Below are positions 1 to 9,529 of a DNA stretch of 64,000 bases, one piece after another. Source of the stretch: Jeotgalibaca arthritidis (GTDB lineage Bacteria > Bacillota > Bacilli > Lactobacillales > Aerococcaceae); contig NZ_CP049740.1 in assembly GCF_011100465.1 (NCBI RefSeq), positions 186,001 to 250,000 of the forward strand, in the 5' to 3' direction. The position numbers and the translations under genes were made by a program. Within the stretch, counting starts at the first letter, position 1. Each line of letters starts with the position of its first letter. The notes under the pieces were generated by a model. The model saw only the letters and a list, made by a program, of their open reading frames with translations, did no database searches and was not told the DNA's origin.

Positions 1-596
1 TCTAAGTCTGTATTATCTTTTAAAAGGGGAATCGTAATCATGTCAGTTCCTCTACCCGGTGAAGCAGTTTCAATCACTTCACGTGCTTGAGGATGAACAG
101 CCTGCGAAATTAGAATGCGTTTTTTCTTAGTTGCCGCTTGTGCTAAGCCAACTGCTTCTCCTAGAGAAGCAAAGCCATCGTATAATGACGAGTTCGTTAC
201 TGCCATTCCTGTTAATTCACTAATCATCGTTTGGAATTCAAAAATAGCTTGTAATTCACCTTGACTCGCCTCAGCCTGATAAGGCGTATAAGCCGTATAG
301 AATTCTGACCGTGAGATAACCGCATCAACAACAGATGGAATCATGTGGTCATAGCTTCCTGCTCCTAGGAAAATAGGCATTTCATTTGAACTTGTATTCT
401 TTGCTGCTAGCTGTTGCATATGACGCAATAGCTCTCCTTCAGATAGGGGCTGTGGAATAGCAAGCTCTTCAGTCATTCGAATGTCTTGCGGAATATCTGC
501 AAATAAACCGTCAATGGTTTCGACACCAATCGTTTCAAGCATGTCCTTAATATCTTCTTCTGTATCAGGTAAATAACGGAAGAACTGATCAGTCAT
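1..596 (-). CDS. gcvPA: Glycine dehydrogenase (decarboxylating) subunit 1, partial
   Basis: This is the N-terminal part of the PLP-dependent P-protein, alpha half, of the glycine cleavage system. It decarboxylates glycine and passes the aminomethyl group to the lipoyl arm of GcvH. The start is ATG at 596, giving MTDQFFRYLPDTEEDIKDML, typical of the GcvPA amino end. Later come the family segments GAGSYDHMIPSVVD, YTPYQAEASQGELQ and NSSLYDGF. The gene runs off the left edge of the window, so about 198 residues are present. Only 3 bp separate it from the gcvH stop, so gcvT, gcvH and gcvPA form one minus-strand operon. The beta half (gcvPB) is expected just outside the window. Confidence 0.95.
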   Translation of the reverse strand, partial: MTDQFFRYLPDTEEDIKDMLETIGVETIDGLFADIPQDIRMTEELAIPQPLSEGELLRHMQQLAAKNTSSNEMPIFLGAGSYDHMIPSVVDAVISRSEFYTAYTPYQAEASQGELQAIFEFQTMISELTGMAVTNSSLYDGFASLGEAVGLAQAATKKKRILISQAVHPQAREVIETASPGRGTDMITIPLLKDNTDL

Positions 597-599
597 TAC

Positions 600-983
600 T
601 TATTCCTCCTCCACAAATGTTTGGTAAGCTTCTAAATCCATTAATTTATCAAGTTCACTAAGGTCAGATAAGACAATTTCAATCATCCATCCATCTTCCA
701 TAGCAGAATCATTAACTGTTTCTGGGCTGTCATTTAAAACATCATTTTGTTTTGTAATTTCTCCCGATACAGGTGCATAAACATCTGATACTGACTTAAC
801 AGATTCAACCGTTACAATGTCATCGCCTGCTGCAATATCGCCTAGTTCAGCAATAAAATCAATAAAGACAATATCACCTAATTGGCTTTGTGCATGGTCT
901 GTAATACCTACTCGTGCAACGTTTTCGTCAATCAGTGTTACCCATTCATGTTCCTCTGTATAATATGTTTTTTGTTCTGCCAT
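600..983 (-). CDS. gcvH: Glycine cleavage system H protein
   Basis: This is the lipoyl carrier protein of the glycine cleavage complex (127 aa, normal length). It shuttles the methylamine group between P, T and L proteins in the cytoplasm. The lipoylation site is clear: VTVESVKSVSDVYAP, with Lys63 as the modified lysine. The amino end YYTEEHEWV and the segment VGITDHAQSQLGDIVFI are characteristic. It lies between gcvT (22 bp upstream) and gcvPA (3 bp downstream). A Shine-Dalgarno sequence (AGGAGG) sits 7 bp before the ATG. In some bacteria GcvH also feeds lipoate relay; nothing here tests that. Confidence 0.97.
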   Translation of the reverse strand: MAEQKTYYTEEHEWVTLIDENVARVGITDHAQSQLGDIVFIDFIAELGDIAAGDDIVTVESVKSVSDVYAPVSGEITKQNDVLNDSPETVNDSAMEDGWMIEIVLSDLSELDKLMDLEAYQTFVEEE

Positions 984-1005
984 TTTAATTCCTCCTAAGT
1001 GTTTG

Positions 1006-2103
1006 TTAATTTAGAAATGTTTTACTCGTTACTTTAGCTGCCACAGTTTTATTTCTAATTTCAATTAGAATATCTGTTCCAATTTCACTATGATCACTTT
1101 GTATTAAAGCCATACCAATCCCTTTTTTCAAAGTTGGTGACTGTGTACCGGATGTCACTTCTCCAATCGGATGACCATCCTGATTCAATACGGTGTAACC
1201 ATGACGAGGAATGCCACGTTCTGAAACTTCAAAGCCAACTACTTTATGAGTTGTGCCTTCTTCTCTTTGTTGTCGTAAAGCTGATTGACCAATAAAAGCT
1301 GCTGCTTTTTTGGTTTTAACAGCAAATCCTACTCCAGCCATAATCGGCGAAATATCTTCTGATAATTCTTGCCCATATAAAGGCAATCCTGCTTCGAGTC
1401 TTAGGGTATCTCGTGCACCTAACCCACAAGCTAATCCGCCAACAGCTTCACTGGCTTTTAGTATTTCTTCCCATACGGCAGTTGTGTCTTCCGCAGGCAA
1501 GTAAAGTTCAAACCCATCTTCCCCCGTATAACCTGTTCTTGATATAAATGATAAGCGGTAATCCGCAATACGTGCATCTTCAATAAAACGATGACGGCCT
1601 ATCTCTGACAAAGGTTGGTCTGTTAATGACTGGAGCGCACTTTCTGCTAAAGGTCCTTGTACAGCAATCAGACCAATTGCAGCTGTTTTATTTTCAATCT
1701 GCGCATCCTTGGTTAGATAGCTTCCCATCCATGTCCACACGCGATCGGCGTTAGATGCATTTGGCACCACCACAAATTTTTCTTGATTAAAGCGATAAAT
1801 CATCACATCATCAATGGCACCGCCATTTTCTTGACAAATAATATTATATTGCACTGACCCATCAGTCATCTTACTCACGTTATTAGTGACTAAATGATTC
1901 AAATAGGCTTCTGCTCCACTACCGCTTACCTCAATTTCCCCCATATGAGAACAATCAAATAATCCTAATCGCTCTCTTACAGCCTCATGTTCCTTAATGA
2001 TACCAGTAAACTGAATAGGCATTGCCCATCCACCGAAATCAACAAGTTTCACCTGATTTTTTTGATAATAATCAAAAAGGGGCGTTTGTTTTAGCTCAGT
2101 CAT
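1006..2103 (-). CDS. gcvT: Aminomethyltransferase (T protein of glycine cleavage)
   Basis: GcvT moves the methylene group from H protein to tetrahydrofolate and releases ammonia. The protein is 365 aa, starting MTELKQTPLFDYYQ. I chose ATG at 2103 because GGGAGGAGG lies just upstream; a longer reading from 2133 only adds sequence that is really the ribosome binding site. Family signatures include GLFDCSHMGEIEVSG, RTGYTGEDGFELY and LGARDTLRLEAGLPLYG. It is the first gene of the gcvT-gcvH-gcvPA operon. I looked for a glycine riboswitch in the 270 bp upstream and saw no convincing one, so regulation is unclear. Confidence 0.96.
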   Translation of the reverse strand: MTELKQTPLFDYYQKNQVKLVDFGGWAMPIQFTGIIKEHEAVRERLGLFDCSHMGEIEVSGSGAEAYLNHLVTNNVSKMTDGSVQYNIICQENGGAIDDVMIYRFNQEKFVVVPNASNADRVWTWMGSYLTKDAQIENKTAAIGLIAVQGPLAESALQSLTDQPLSEIGRHRFIEDARIADYRLSFISRTGYTGEDGFELYLPAEDTTAVWEEILKASEAVGGLACGLGARDTLRLEAGLPLYGQELSEDISPIMAGVGFAVKTKKAAAFIGQSALRQQREEGTTHKVVGFEVSERGIPRHGYTVLNQDGHPIGEVTSGTQSPTLKKGIGMALIQSDHSEIGTDILIEIRNKTVAAKVTSKTFLN

Positions 2104-2378
2104 TTCTTCCTCCTCCCATCTGCTTCTCAGCAAATAAAGTCTTTATTCTATTGTGATTTACTCTATTTTAGCATATTCTATTAATGAAGGACTAGACGCT
2201 ATGTATCAAAAAAGAGATTTACTTCTCCATTTCATACACATTTTCTATTGTAGGACAAATTGTTTCATAGTAAAATAGTAAAATAACATTTTCTTAAATT
2301 TATGATTAGATTTCAATTAAAATCATTTTTCTGTTAAAATGGATAAATATCAAAATTATTATGGTAAGAGGTGGAACT

Positions 2379-5300
2379 GTGAAAAAAGTATTAGTAGCTA
2401 ACCGTGGTGAAATTGCCATCCGTATTTTTAGAGCATTAAGCGAGTTGGACATTTCAACAGTTGGTGTATATGCACAAGAAGATGCTGGTGCTGTTCACCG
2501 CTTTAAAGCTGATGAAGCGTATCTTGTTGGAGAAGGCAAGAAACCAATTGAAGCCTATTTAGACATTGAAGGACTTATTAAAATCGCAAAAGACTCCGGT
2601 GCAGAAGCCATTCATCCTGGCTATGGATTCCTATCTGAAAACATTGACTTTGCACGCCGTTGTCAAGAAGAAGGTATTATTTTCATCGGTCCTAAATTAG
2701 AACACTTAGATATTTTTGGAGACAAAATTAAGGCAAAAAAAGCTGCTGTAGCTGCGGGTATTCAAGCGATTCCTGGTTCTGACGGCCCTGTCTCATCAGT
2801 TGATGATGTCGTGGCATTTGGAAACGAGCATGGCTATCCAATTATTATAAAGGCCGCACTTGGTGGTGGTGGACGTGGTATGCGTGTCGCTCATTCCGAT
2901 GAAGAAGCAATTGAAGGCTTTAACCGTGCTAAAAGTGAAGCTCTATCATCATTTGGTAGTGATGAAATTTATGTTGAAAAATACATCAGTAATCCGAAAC
3001 ATATTGAGGTTCAAATTTTAGGGGACTTACATGGCAATGTCGTTCACCTTTATGAACGTGACTGTTCAGTTCAACGCCGCCACCAAAAAGTGGTTGAAGT
3101 TGCGCCTTGTATCAATATGTCAGACGACCTACGTAATGAGATTTGTGAGTCTGCTTTACAATTAATGCAGCATGTTGGCTATGTGAATGCTGGAACTGTT
3201 GAGTTTCTCGTTGAGGGAGATAAATTCTACTTCATTGAAGTTAACCCACGTGTTCAAGTTGAGCATACTATTACAGAATTAATTACAGGCATTGATATTG
3301 TTCAAGCCCAAATTCAAATTGCCCAAGGACTTGATATCCATAAAGATATTCAAATTCCTGAGCAAGCTAATATTCCATTGATTGGTGCAGCTATTCAGTG
3401 TCGTATTACAACAGAAGATCCATTGAATAACTTCTTCCCTGACACTGGGAAAATTAATACCTACCGTTCTCCAGGTGGTTTCGGAATCCGTCTCGACTCG
3501 GGTAATGGTTTCCAAGGTACAGTTGTCACACCTTTCTTCGACTCATTGCTCGTTAAGGCTTGTGTACATTCCTTGAACTTCCAGCAAGCGATCAAAAAAA
3601 TGGACCGTGCGCTGACAGAATTCCGTATTCGTGGCGTTAAAACGAATATGCCATTTTTAAGAAATGTGATTCGTCACCCTGAATTTATTTCAGGCGATGC
3701 GAAAACAACTTTTATCGATTCAACACCTGACTTGTTTGTTTTCCCGAAAACATTGAATCGTGGGAATAAAACACTGTCTTATATTTCTAATATTACTGTC
3801 AATGGCTTCCCTGGTATTCCTCGTGGCGAAAAGAAATTCTATGAAACACCACGTTTACCAGAAAATATTCAACTACCTGAGAAAAAAATCATTACAGCTA
3901 AAACGATATTAGATGAAAAAGGCGCCGATGCCGTAAGTAAATGGGTATTAGAACAAGAAAATGTCTTACTAACTGATACGACTTTCCGTGATGCTCATCA
4001 AAGTTTACTAGCTACGCGTATTCGGACAAACGATTTATTAACTATCGCAGAATCAACACAAGCAGGAATCCCACAATTGTTCTCTAACGAGATGTGGGGA
4101 GGCGCAACCTTTGACGTGGCCTATCGCTTCCTAAACGAAGACCCTTGGGAACGTTTAGCCCGTTTACGTCAATTAATGCCGAATACTCTCTTCCAAATGT
4201 TGTTCCGTGGATCAAATGCTGTTGGTTATCAAAACTATCCTGATAATGGCATTGAAGCCTTTATTCAAGCAGCAGCTAAAAATGGCATCGATGTTTTCCG
4301 TATTTTTGATAGTTTAAACTGGACGAAACAAATGGAGAAAAGTATCCAATTTGTTCGTGATACGGGTAAGATTGCTGAAACGGCTATCTGTTATACAGGT
4401 GATATCAACGATCCAACTGAAACAAAATATACTGTTGACTACTACAAAAATATGGCGAAAGAATTGGAAAGTTTAGGTGCCCATATTATTGCTATTAAAG
4501 ATATGGCTGGTTTATTAAAACCACAAGCAGCTTATCGCTTAGTATCAGAGCTGAAAGAAACAATTTCCTTACCAATTCATTTACATACTCACGATACAAG
4601 TGGCAATGGTATTTATACATTGGCTGCTGCAACACGTGCTGGCGTTGATATTGTCGATGTTGCACAAAGCGCGATGAGTGGCACAACTAGTCAACCTTCG
4701 ATGAGTAGTTTCTACTATGCACTTGAAGGAACAGAACGTGCGCCTGAATTAAATATTAATAATGTTCAACAAATTAACCGCTATTGGGAAGATACACGTA
4801 AATACTACGATATTTTCGAAGCGGGTATCCATACAACGTCAACAGAAGTGTATAACCATCAAATGCCTGGTGGTCAATATACTAACTTGCAACAACAAGC
4901 AAAAGCTGTTGGTTTAGAAGACCAGTGGGATACAGTAAAAGAACGTTATTCTGTGGTTAATGAAATGTTTGGTGACATCGTTAAAGTAACACCTTCTTCA
5001 AAAGTAGTCGGCGATATGGCCCTATTTATGGTTCAAAATGACTTATCTGAAGAAGATGTCTATGAAAAAGGGCTTGAGATTGACTTCCCTGCTTCAGTTG
5101 TCAGCTTCTTCAAAGGTGACTTAGGTCAACCAGAAGGTGGCTTCCCTGAAAAACTTCAAGCAATTATCTTGAAAGATGAAGCACCGTTAACTGACCGACC
5201 TGGTAGTCTGCGTGAGCCAATTGATTTTGATGCACTTAAAAAAGAATTGGCTGATAAAATATCATGGGAACCGAGCGATGAAGACGTCCTTTCTTACTTA

Positions 5301-5810
5301 ATGTATCCAGAAGTATTCCTTGGCTACGCACAAACTCATGACGCTTATGGTGATATTACAAAACTTGATACACCAACTTTCTTCCACGGCATGCGCTCTG
5401 GTGAGCAGATTGAAGTAACCATTGAAAAAGGTAAAACCTTAATTGTCAAACTCAACCAAGTTGGTGAGCCTGACGCTGAAGGTAAACGTGTCGTTTACTT
5501 TGAATTGAATGGTCAAGGACGTGAAGTCTTAGTGAAAGATGCAAGTATTACATCAACAAAAGCCATTCGTAAAAAAGCTGAGCCAACGAACAAACAACAC
5601 GTTGCCGCAACTATGCCAGGGTCTGTTCTGGAATTCTTAGTTAAAAAAGGCGATCGTGTCCGCAAGGGTGACCCTTTAGTTATCACTGAAGCAATGAAGA
5701 TGGAAACAACGATTCGTTCTTCTGCTAATGGTGTCGCTGATCAGTTCTACGTTATCGAAGGTGATCAAATTGATGCTGGCGATTTATTAATTGAGATTGC
5801 TAAAAAATAG
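2379..5810 (+). CDS. pyc: Pyruvate carboxylase
   Basis: This biotin enzyme makes oxaloacetate from pyruvate, bicarbonate and ATP. Domain order is complete: biotin carboxylase (VLVANRGEIAIRIFRA at the start, then the GGGGRGMR glycine-rich ATP loop), carboxyltransferase (TDTTFRDAHQSLLATR, with LHTHDTSGNG metal-site residues), and a C-terminal biotin carrier domain with EAMKMET, biotinyl Lys at about 1107. The GTG at 2379 is the likely start because AGAGGTGG precedes it; an ATG at 2361 would place that site inside the gene. Length is 1143 aa, normal for single-chain Pyc. The gene appears monocistronic, ending in a terminator, and stands divergent to the gcv operon. Confidence 0.97.
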   Translation: MKKVLVANRGEIAIRIFRALSELDISTVGVYAQEDAGAVHRFKADEAYLVGEGKKPIEAYLDIEGLIKIAKDSGAEAIHPGYGFLSENIDFARRCQEEGIIFIGPKLEHLDIFGDKIKAKKAAVAAGIQAIPGSDGPVSSVDDVVAFGNEHGYPIIIKAALGGGGRGMRVAHSDEEAIEGFNRAKSEALSSFGSDEIYVEKYISNPKHIEVQILGDLHGNVVHLYERDCSVQRRHQKVVEVAPCINMSDDLRNEICESALQLMQHVGYVNAGTVEFLVEGDKFYFIEVNPRVQVEHTITELITGIDIVQAQIQIAQGLDIHKDIQIPEQANIPLIGAAIQCRITTEDPLNNFFPDTGKINTYRSPGGFGIRLDSGNGFQGTVVTPFFDSLLVKACVHSLNFQQAIKKMDRALTEFRIRGVKTNMPFLRNVIRHPEFISGDAKTTFIDSTPDLFVFPKTLNRGNKTLSYISNITVNGFPGIPRGEKKFYETPRLPENIQLPEKKIITAKTILDEKGADAVSKWVLEQENVLLTDTTFRDAHQSLLATRIRTNDLLTIAESTQAGIPQLFSNEMWGGATFDVAYRFLNEDPWERLARLRQLMPNTLFQMLFRGSNAVGYQNYPDNGIEAFIQAAAKNGIDVFRIFDSLNWTKQMEKSIQFVRDTGKIAETAICYTGDINDPTETKYTVDYYKNMAKELESLGAHIIAIKDMAGLLKPQAAYRLVSELKETISLPIHLHTHDTSGNGIYTLAAATRAGVDIVDVAQSAMSGTTSQPSMSSFYYALEGTERAPELNINNVQQINRYWEDTRKYYDIFEAGIHTTSTEVYNHQMPGGQYTNLQQQAKAVGLEDQWDTVKERYSVVNEMFGDIVKVTPSSKVVGDMALFMVQNDLSEEDVYEKGLEIDFPASVVSFFKGDLGQPEGGFPEKLQAIILKDEAPLTDRPGSLREPIDFDALKKELADKISWEPSDEDVLSYLMYPEVFLGYAQTHDAYGDITKLDTPTFFHGMRSGEQIEVTIEKGKTLIVKLNQVGEPDAEGKRVVYFELNGQGREVLVKDASITSTKAIRKKAEPTNKQHVAATMPGSVLEFLVKKGDRVRKGDPLVITEAMKMETTIRSSANGVADQFYVIEGDQIDAGDLLIEIAKK

Positions 5811-5814
5811 CAAA

Positions 5815-5857
5815 ATTGGGTTCACTCATTTAAAATGAGATGAGCCCGATTTTTTTA
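5815..5857 (+). terminator. Rho-independent terminator after pyc
   Basis: An inverted repeat (GGGTTCACTCAT / ATGAGATGAGCCC) is followed by a run of T. It starts 4 bp after the pyc stop. Confidence 0.85.
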
Positions 5858-5875
5858 TTGAAGGAGTTTTGCCTG

Positions 5876-6292
5876 TTGAATAAGCATTTTTATGAACATA
5901 AAACCCAATATTATGAGACTGACCAAATGAGAATTATCCACCACTCGAACTATATTCGTTGGTTTGAAGAAGCCCGCATTGACTTTATGGATCAAATGGG
6001 AATGAGCTACGACCAAATGGAAAAAATGGGAGTTATCATCCCTGTTCTTTCTGTTTCAGCTGACTATAAATCCATGGTTCGTTTTGGCGAAACAGTTATT
6101 ATTCAAACAACTATTAGCTCGTATAACGGTGTGAAGCTGGCTTTGGATTATCAGGTTACTGATAAAGAAACAGGTGATTTGCGAACAATGGGTTCAAGCC
6201 TACATTGCTTCCTAAATGAAGCTGGACGTCCTGTTTCATTAAAACGAAGAGCGCCAGTCATTCATCAACTCTTTTTAGATGCTAGTAAGTAA
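5876..6292 (+). CDS. Acyl-CoA thioesterase, 4HBT/YbgC-like hotdog fold
   Basis: This cytoplasmic hotdog-fold thioesterase probably hydrolyses an acyl-CoA; the substrate is unknown. The YETDQMRIIHHSNYIRWFEEAR segment (residues about 13-33) carries the 4HBT catalytic region, in which Asp and the HHSNY motif are typical. I place the start at TTG 5876 (138 aa) because AAGGAG lies 9 bp upstream. An ATG at 5840 falls inside the pyc terminator and is unlikely. The gene stands between two terminators, so it is probably a single-gene unit. Confidence 0.85.
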   Translation: MNKHFYEHKTQYYETDQMRIIHHSNYIRWFEEARIDFMDQMGMSYDQMEKMGVIIPVLSVSADYKSMVRFGETVIIQTTISSYNGVKLALDYQVTDKETGDLRTMGSSLHCFLNEAGRPVSLKRRAPVIHQLFLDASK

Positions 6293-6293
6293 A

Positions 6294-6342
6294 AATAAAA
6301 CCAAGTAATCGAGTCAGTTTGCTCAATTACTTGGTTTTATTT
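6294..6342. terminator. Bidirectional terminator between thioesterase and Nudix genes
   Basis: A near-perfect dyad, AATAAAACCAAGTAAT and its complement, flanks a short loop with an inner GAG/CTC pair. A and T tracts lie on both sides, so it can end both convergent genes. It overlaps the last codons of the Nudix gene. Confidence 0.88.
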
Positions 6343-6941
6343 TCTTCTAATATTTCTACAAAATGATCTGTTAAATTCGCGGTAAAGCCCCACAATGAAT
6401 GCCCATTCAAATCATAGAACGGAATCAGATGTTGGCCAGTTTTAAATTGATAATTTTTCCCATTTGGAATACGGTCAAAAGGAAAATCTTCTGGATGATT
6501 TAATTGATAATCGGACACATAATAGGTTGGACGATTTTCTAAAAAATAGGATAGAGGAATCGTAAAAATGCTAGCAACTTCAGCTTTACTAAACTGAATT
6601 GAGTCAAATGGCTTATCAATGACACCTACAAAACAATGGATGACTGCAAACTCACTAACAATGTAGTCAATTTCTCCCAATACACGAATATCTGATTGTT
6701 CAACATTCAATTCTTCCATGGTTTCACGAACAGCTGCTTCTTCGAAACTCTCATTGGCTTCAACTGCCCCACCTGGAAATGAAGTTTCACCCGGTTGGGA
6801 AATACGTGTCCCTCTCACTTCATATAAAATATGCCATTCACCCTCTCGTTGAATCAAGGGTAACATAACTGAGAAAAAACGTTGTTTGCCTAATGGCTGA
6901 CACGGACGATTTTTTAATAAGTCTTCTATTTGATCTAACAT
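6327..6941 (-). CDS. Nudix hydrolase, probable CoA pyrophosphatase
   Basis: A 204-aa Nudix protein. The Nudix box is present: GGAVEANESFEEAAVRETME followed by EL, which binds the divalent metal. Just before it, QPGETSFPGGAVE matches the UPF0035/NudL signature that marks CoA diphosphatases, which cut CoA to 4'-phosphopantetheine and 3',5'-ADP. This suggests CoA turnover in the cytoplasm, but other nucleotide diphosphates cannot be excluded. The gene is single and convergent with the thioesterase gene. AGGAGG lies upstream of the ATG at 6941. Confidence 0.85.
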   Translation of the reverse strand: MLDQIEDLLKNRPCQPLGKQRFFSVMLPLIQREGEWHILYEVRGTRISQPGETSFPGGAVEANESFEEAAVRETMEELNVEQSDIRVLGEIDYIVSEFAVIHCFVGVIDKPFDSIQFSKAEVASIFTIPLSYFLENRPTYYVSDYQLNHPEDFPFDRIPNGKNYQFKTGQHLIPFYDLNGHSLWGFTANLTDHFVEILEENKTK

Positions 6942-6989
6942 GCTGCACCTCCTCTGTTAAGAGTATTATAGCAAATAAAAAGAGATATT

Positions 6990-7774
6990 TCAAATTCGAA
7001 ACATCTTCTGCAGTCGCATAAATAAAGGCATCTTCTTTCTCTTAATCACTCGATCTGCTTCTGTTGATTGATGATGGGACAATACTTCAAAATTTAGGAC
7101 GCTTTCTGAGACACGCCAATACGACTGATTTTCAATTTCTGATTGATTCAATCCTACTATTCCTTTCAAGATTCGTCGACTAATTCAATACCTGCCATTA
7201 TTCCCTTATCTTCAATCGTCTGTAAGGGATATGGGCATAAGAAAAAAATAAACTGCGTTGGTTATCATTGAAATGGTTGCTCTGAATCCAAATATAGTTT
7301 TTTGGAAAACTCCGACCCCAATCCTTTTCGATATAGCCCTTTCCAGTTGATGTCATCATCTTCTAAGTGAACTGAAATGAGACTTTCGCTAAATAAATTA
7401 TCCGCAATTTTAACGACGAATGGGTCTTTTTGATAAACAAAATCATCTAAAGAAAAGCGACTATAGCCTGTTTTAGTGATTGATTTCCCTTCATTATTTT
7501 TTGAAACAAAAATGTATTGTATAAAGCTATGAGAATCCTCTTTTGTCACACTCATCCCCACTATTAAGCTGAGTGCCGTTTGTTGATTAGAGCTAACTTG
7601 TTTATAGTACCAGCCTTCAAAGTAAGGGCTTTTATTTTTATCTCCTTGGAAAGGCAAAAGATTCTTTCTCCACATGTCTGATACGCCACCTTCTTCGTTT
7701 CTCTTTTCTTCACTATGATGGACATCCGCCTTTATTGTCAAATAATAAGCCATAGTTCCTTCTTGAGTCTCCAA
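6990..7774 (-). pseudogene. Frameshifted tocopherol-cyclase-like protein gene
   Basis: The 5' part (from 7774, or ATG 7753 or 7675) reads openly for up to 169 aa. It contains SPYFEGWYYKQV and WKGLYRKG, typical of the tocopherol cyclase-like family of unknown role in Firmicutes. It then stops at 7265. Coding sense continues in other frames: a piece reading FIFFLCPYPLQTIEDKG follows directly, and a later piece reads SYWRVSESVLNFEVLSHHQ up to a TGA at 6990. At least two frameshifts or stops break the gene. A functional short product is possible but less likely. Confidence 0.6.
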
Positions 7775-7779
7775 AATAA

Positions 7780-7817
7780 AAATAAGCGTCTCGGATTATT
7801 GTCCGAGACGCTTATTT
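7780..7817 (-). terminator. Terminator after the membrane protein gene
   Basis: A 16-bp perfect stem, AAATAAGCGTCTCGGA and its complement, has a 6-nt loop. It lies just downstream of the gene ending at 7823. Confidence 0.9.
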
Positions 7818-7822
7818 AGCAG

Positions 7823-9406
7823 TTATTCTGTTAATTGAATACTTCTTACGTTTGTTTGTTCTACTTCTAAGATAACCCTATCCCCTGCTTTTATAAAAGG
7901 CAATTGGTTATAGAGACTAACTTTAGCGGCATAAACCAGATCAAGATTATTATCTAGTGTAAAATAATAATGAGTTTCACCATTGATGACGACAGCTTCA
8001 ATGGCACTGATCTCACCAGTAACTTCTTCTGTTACAACAATCTCATCGTCATCTGCTTCGTCAGTAATCGTAACAGTCTCGCCGTTATAAGCATTCCAAG
8101 CTAGTTGTAAGCTATTACCGACTCCAACGCGTTGGTAATTCAAGGCATCAACAAAGGCATAGAGTTTAATTAAACCAGCTGAATCTTTTAGTGACAACTG
8201 GTAAACCGGCTTGCCATTCATATTAAAGAGTAACGGGAAGGTACTTTGATATTCTTTTTCCTGAACAGATCCTTCCGCACTCTCCATCGCACTCCATTCA
8301 GTTGCGGTAGAGATATTATAACGATAGGATTCTTTTGTACGTGAATTAACTAGTAAAAAGCCAATGTTTGACTCATCAGAAGCAACAGACGTTATGCCCG
8401 TATAAAGATATAAGTCATCATTCATCACTAAGTAATTATAACCCTCAGCATTTTGAATAACGCCGCGCTTAGTAATGACACTATTCCAATATCCGCTTTG
8501 GTATTGGCCGTTATAGTTGATTTGATCCATAATTAATTCAGCTGGGAAGACACGGTCTACCCATTCCGGAATAGCTGCTAAATCATATTTTTCAATATCA
8601 CCGGTTGCGGCATCCACGACAAAGGCACCTACAACATCTTTAGGGCCAAAGAAACTAAATTGGCGCTCAACAATCGGTGCAATGTAGTAAGGATGGCCTG
8701 TTTCATCCACCTCAAAAGCTGGTTTCTCAAATAAAGTTGTCGGGTATCTTAAAAAGATATGACGGCTAATATCATCATTCAACAAACCAGAATGAGAATA
8801 ACGAATGGTTTCATCTAAATCAACTAAGTCAGCCTCGCCTGTTACCATGTTAACTGAGACATAGTGTGGAATACCGTCACTACGGTTGCTAAACCAACGC
8901 CAAGCATTCACATACTCCAATGGCGACACACGAACTGATTCGCCCTGATAGGAAATCTGTGTAAATTCGTCAGCAACATTAAATTGAGACACCAAATCCA
9001 ACACTTCACCGATCTTACGGCTTCCCAATCGTTCTGCCATATCACGGTCAATGGTTGGAATTTGGTTGGGGTTATTAATACTAACATCTTCTTCAAAATT
9101 TCCTTCTTCATGAGTGATTAAACCAGCATAATCTTTCGATCTAAAAATCGGCAAGCCAATCACACTTCCCACTAACAATGCTAAAACGCCCAATGCCATT
9201 AGTACGCCATTTATCCGAATAACACCGACACTCGTTTTAGGGTTTAGCGTATAAGCAAGGAATGCACTAATAGCAAAATAAATGAATAAGTTAATCCAAA
9301 ATTCTAAAGATTGAAACGTTAATGGTGTTAGAGAAAAATACCAATAAATGATAAAACCAATCAATGGAACACCATAAGCTAAAGCCGTTGTTTGCCACTT
9401 TTTCAT
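7823..9406 (-). CDS. Membrane-anchored protein of unknown function
   Basis: About 527 aa. I do not recognise a named family. The first 95 residues contain three hydrophobic segments (YGVPLIGFIIYWYFSL, LFIYFAISAFLAYTL and LMALGVLALLVGSVIGLPI), so the protein is anchored by its amino end. The rest is a long soluble region with beta-rich segments such as YVSVNMVTGEADLVDL and GAFVVDAATGDIEKYDL, each built like a PepSY-type VNxxTGE strand pair; this likeness is only by eye. The start is ATG 9406, with AGGTGG 8 bp before it; a GTG at 9418 is less favoured. It is single, with its own terminator. Confidence 0.7.
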   Translation of the reverse strand: MKKWQTTALAYGVPLIGFIIYWYFSLTPLTFQSLEFWINLFIYFAISAFLAYTLNPKTSVGVIRINGVLMALGVLALLVGSVIGLPIFRSKDYAGLITHEEGNFEEDVSINNPNQIPTIDRDMAERLGSRKIGEVLDLVSQFNVADEFTQISYQGESVRVSPLEYVNAWRWFSNRSDGIPHYVSVNMVTGEADLVDLDETIRYSHSGLLNDDISRHIFLRYPTTLFEKPAFEVDETGHPYYIAPIVERQFSFFGPKDVVGAFVVDAATGDIEKYDLAAIPEWVDRVFPAELIMDQINYNGQYQSGYWNSVITKRGVIQNAEGYNYLVMNDDLYLYTGITSVASDESNIGFLLVNSRTKESYRYNISTATEWSAMESAEGSVQEKEYQSTFPLLFNMNGKPVYQLSLKDSAGLIKLYAFVDALNYQRVGVGNSLQLAWNAYNGETVTITDEADDDEIVVTEEVTGEISAIEAVVINGETHYYFTLDNNLDLVYAAKVSLYNQLPFIKAGDRVILEVEQTNVRSIQLTE

Positions 9407-9501
9407 TAATTTTTCCACCTCTTTCTATAAAAATTATAACATAGTTCATTGTGCCAACGTTATTTTTATAAGAAAAGCGGACAAGTCCGCCTTGGCCTAT
9501 G

Positions 9502-9525
9502 AAAAAAAGAGACCTAGCGGCCTCT
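9502..9525 (-). terminator. Terminator after recQ
   Basis: Stem AGAGGCC/GGTCTCT (with one G-U pair) is followed by seven T on the minus strand. It starts 4 bp after the recQ stop. Confidence 0.8.
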
Positions 9526-9529
9526 CCTC

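Noticed and set aside
2104..2378. Possible glycine riboswitch upstream of gcvT
   Set aside because: The stretch lacks the conserved paired aptamer pieces on either strand; only AT-rich promoter-like sequence is seen.
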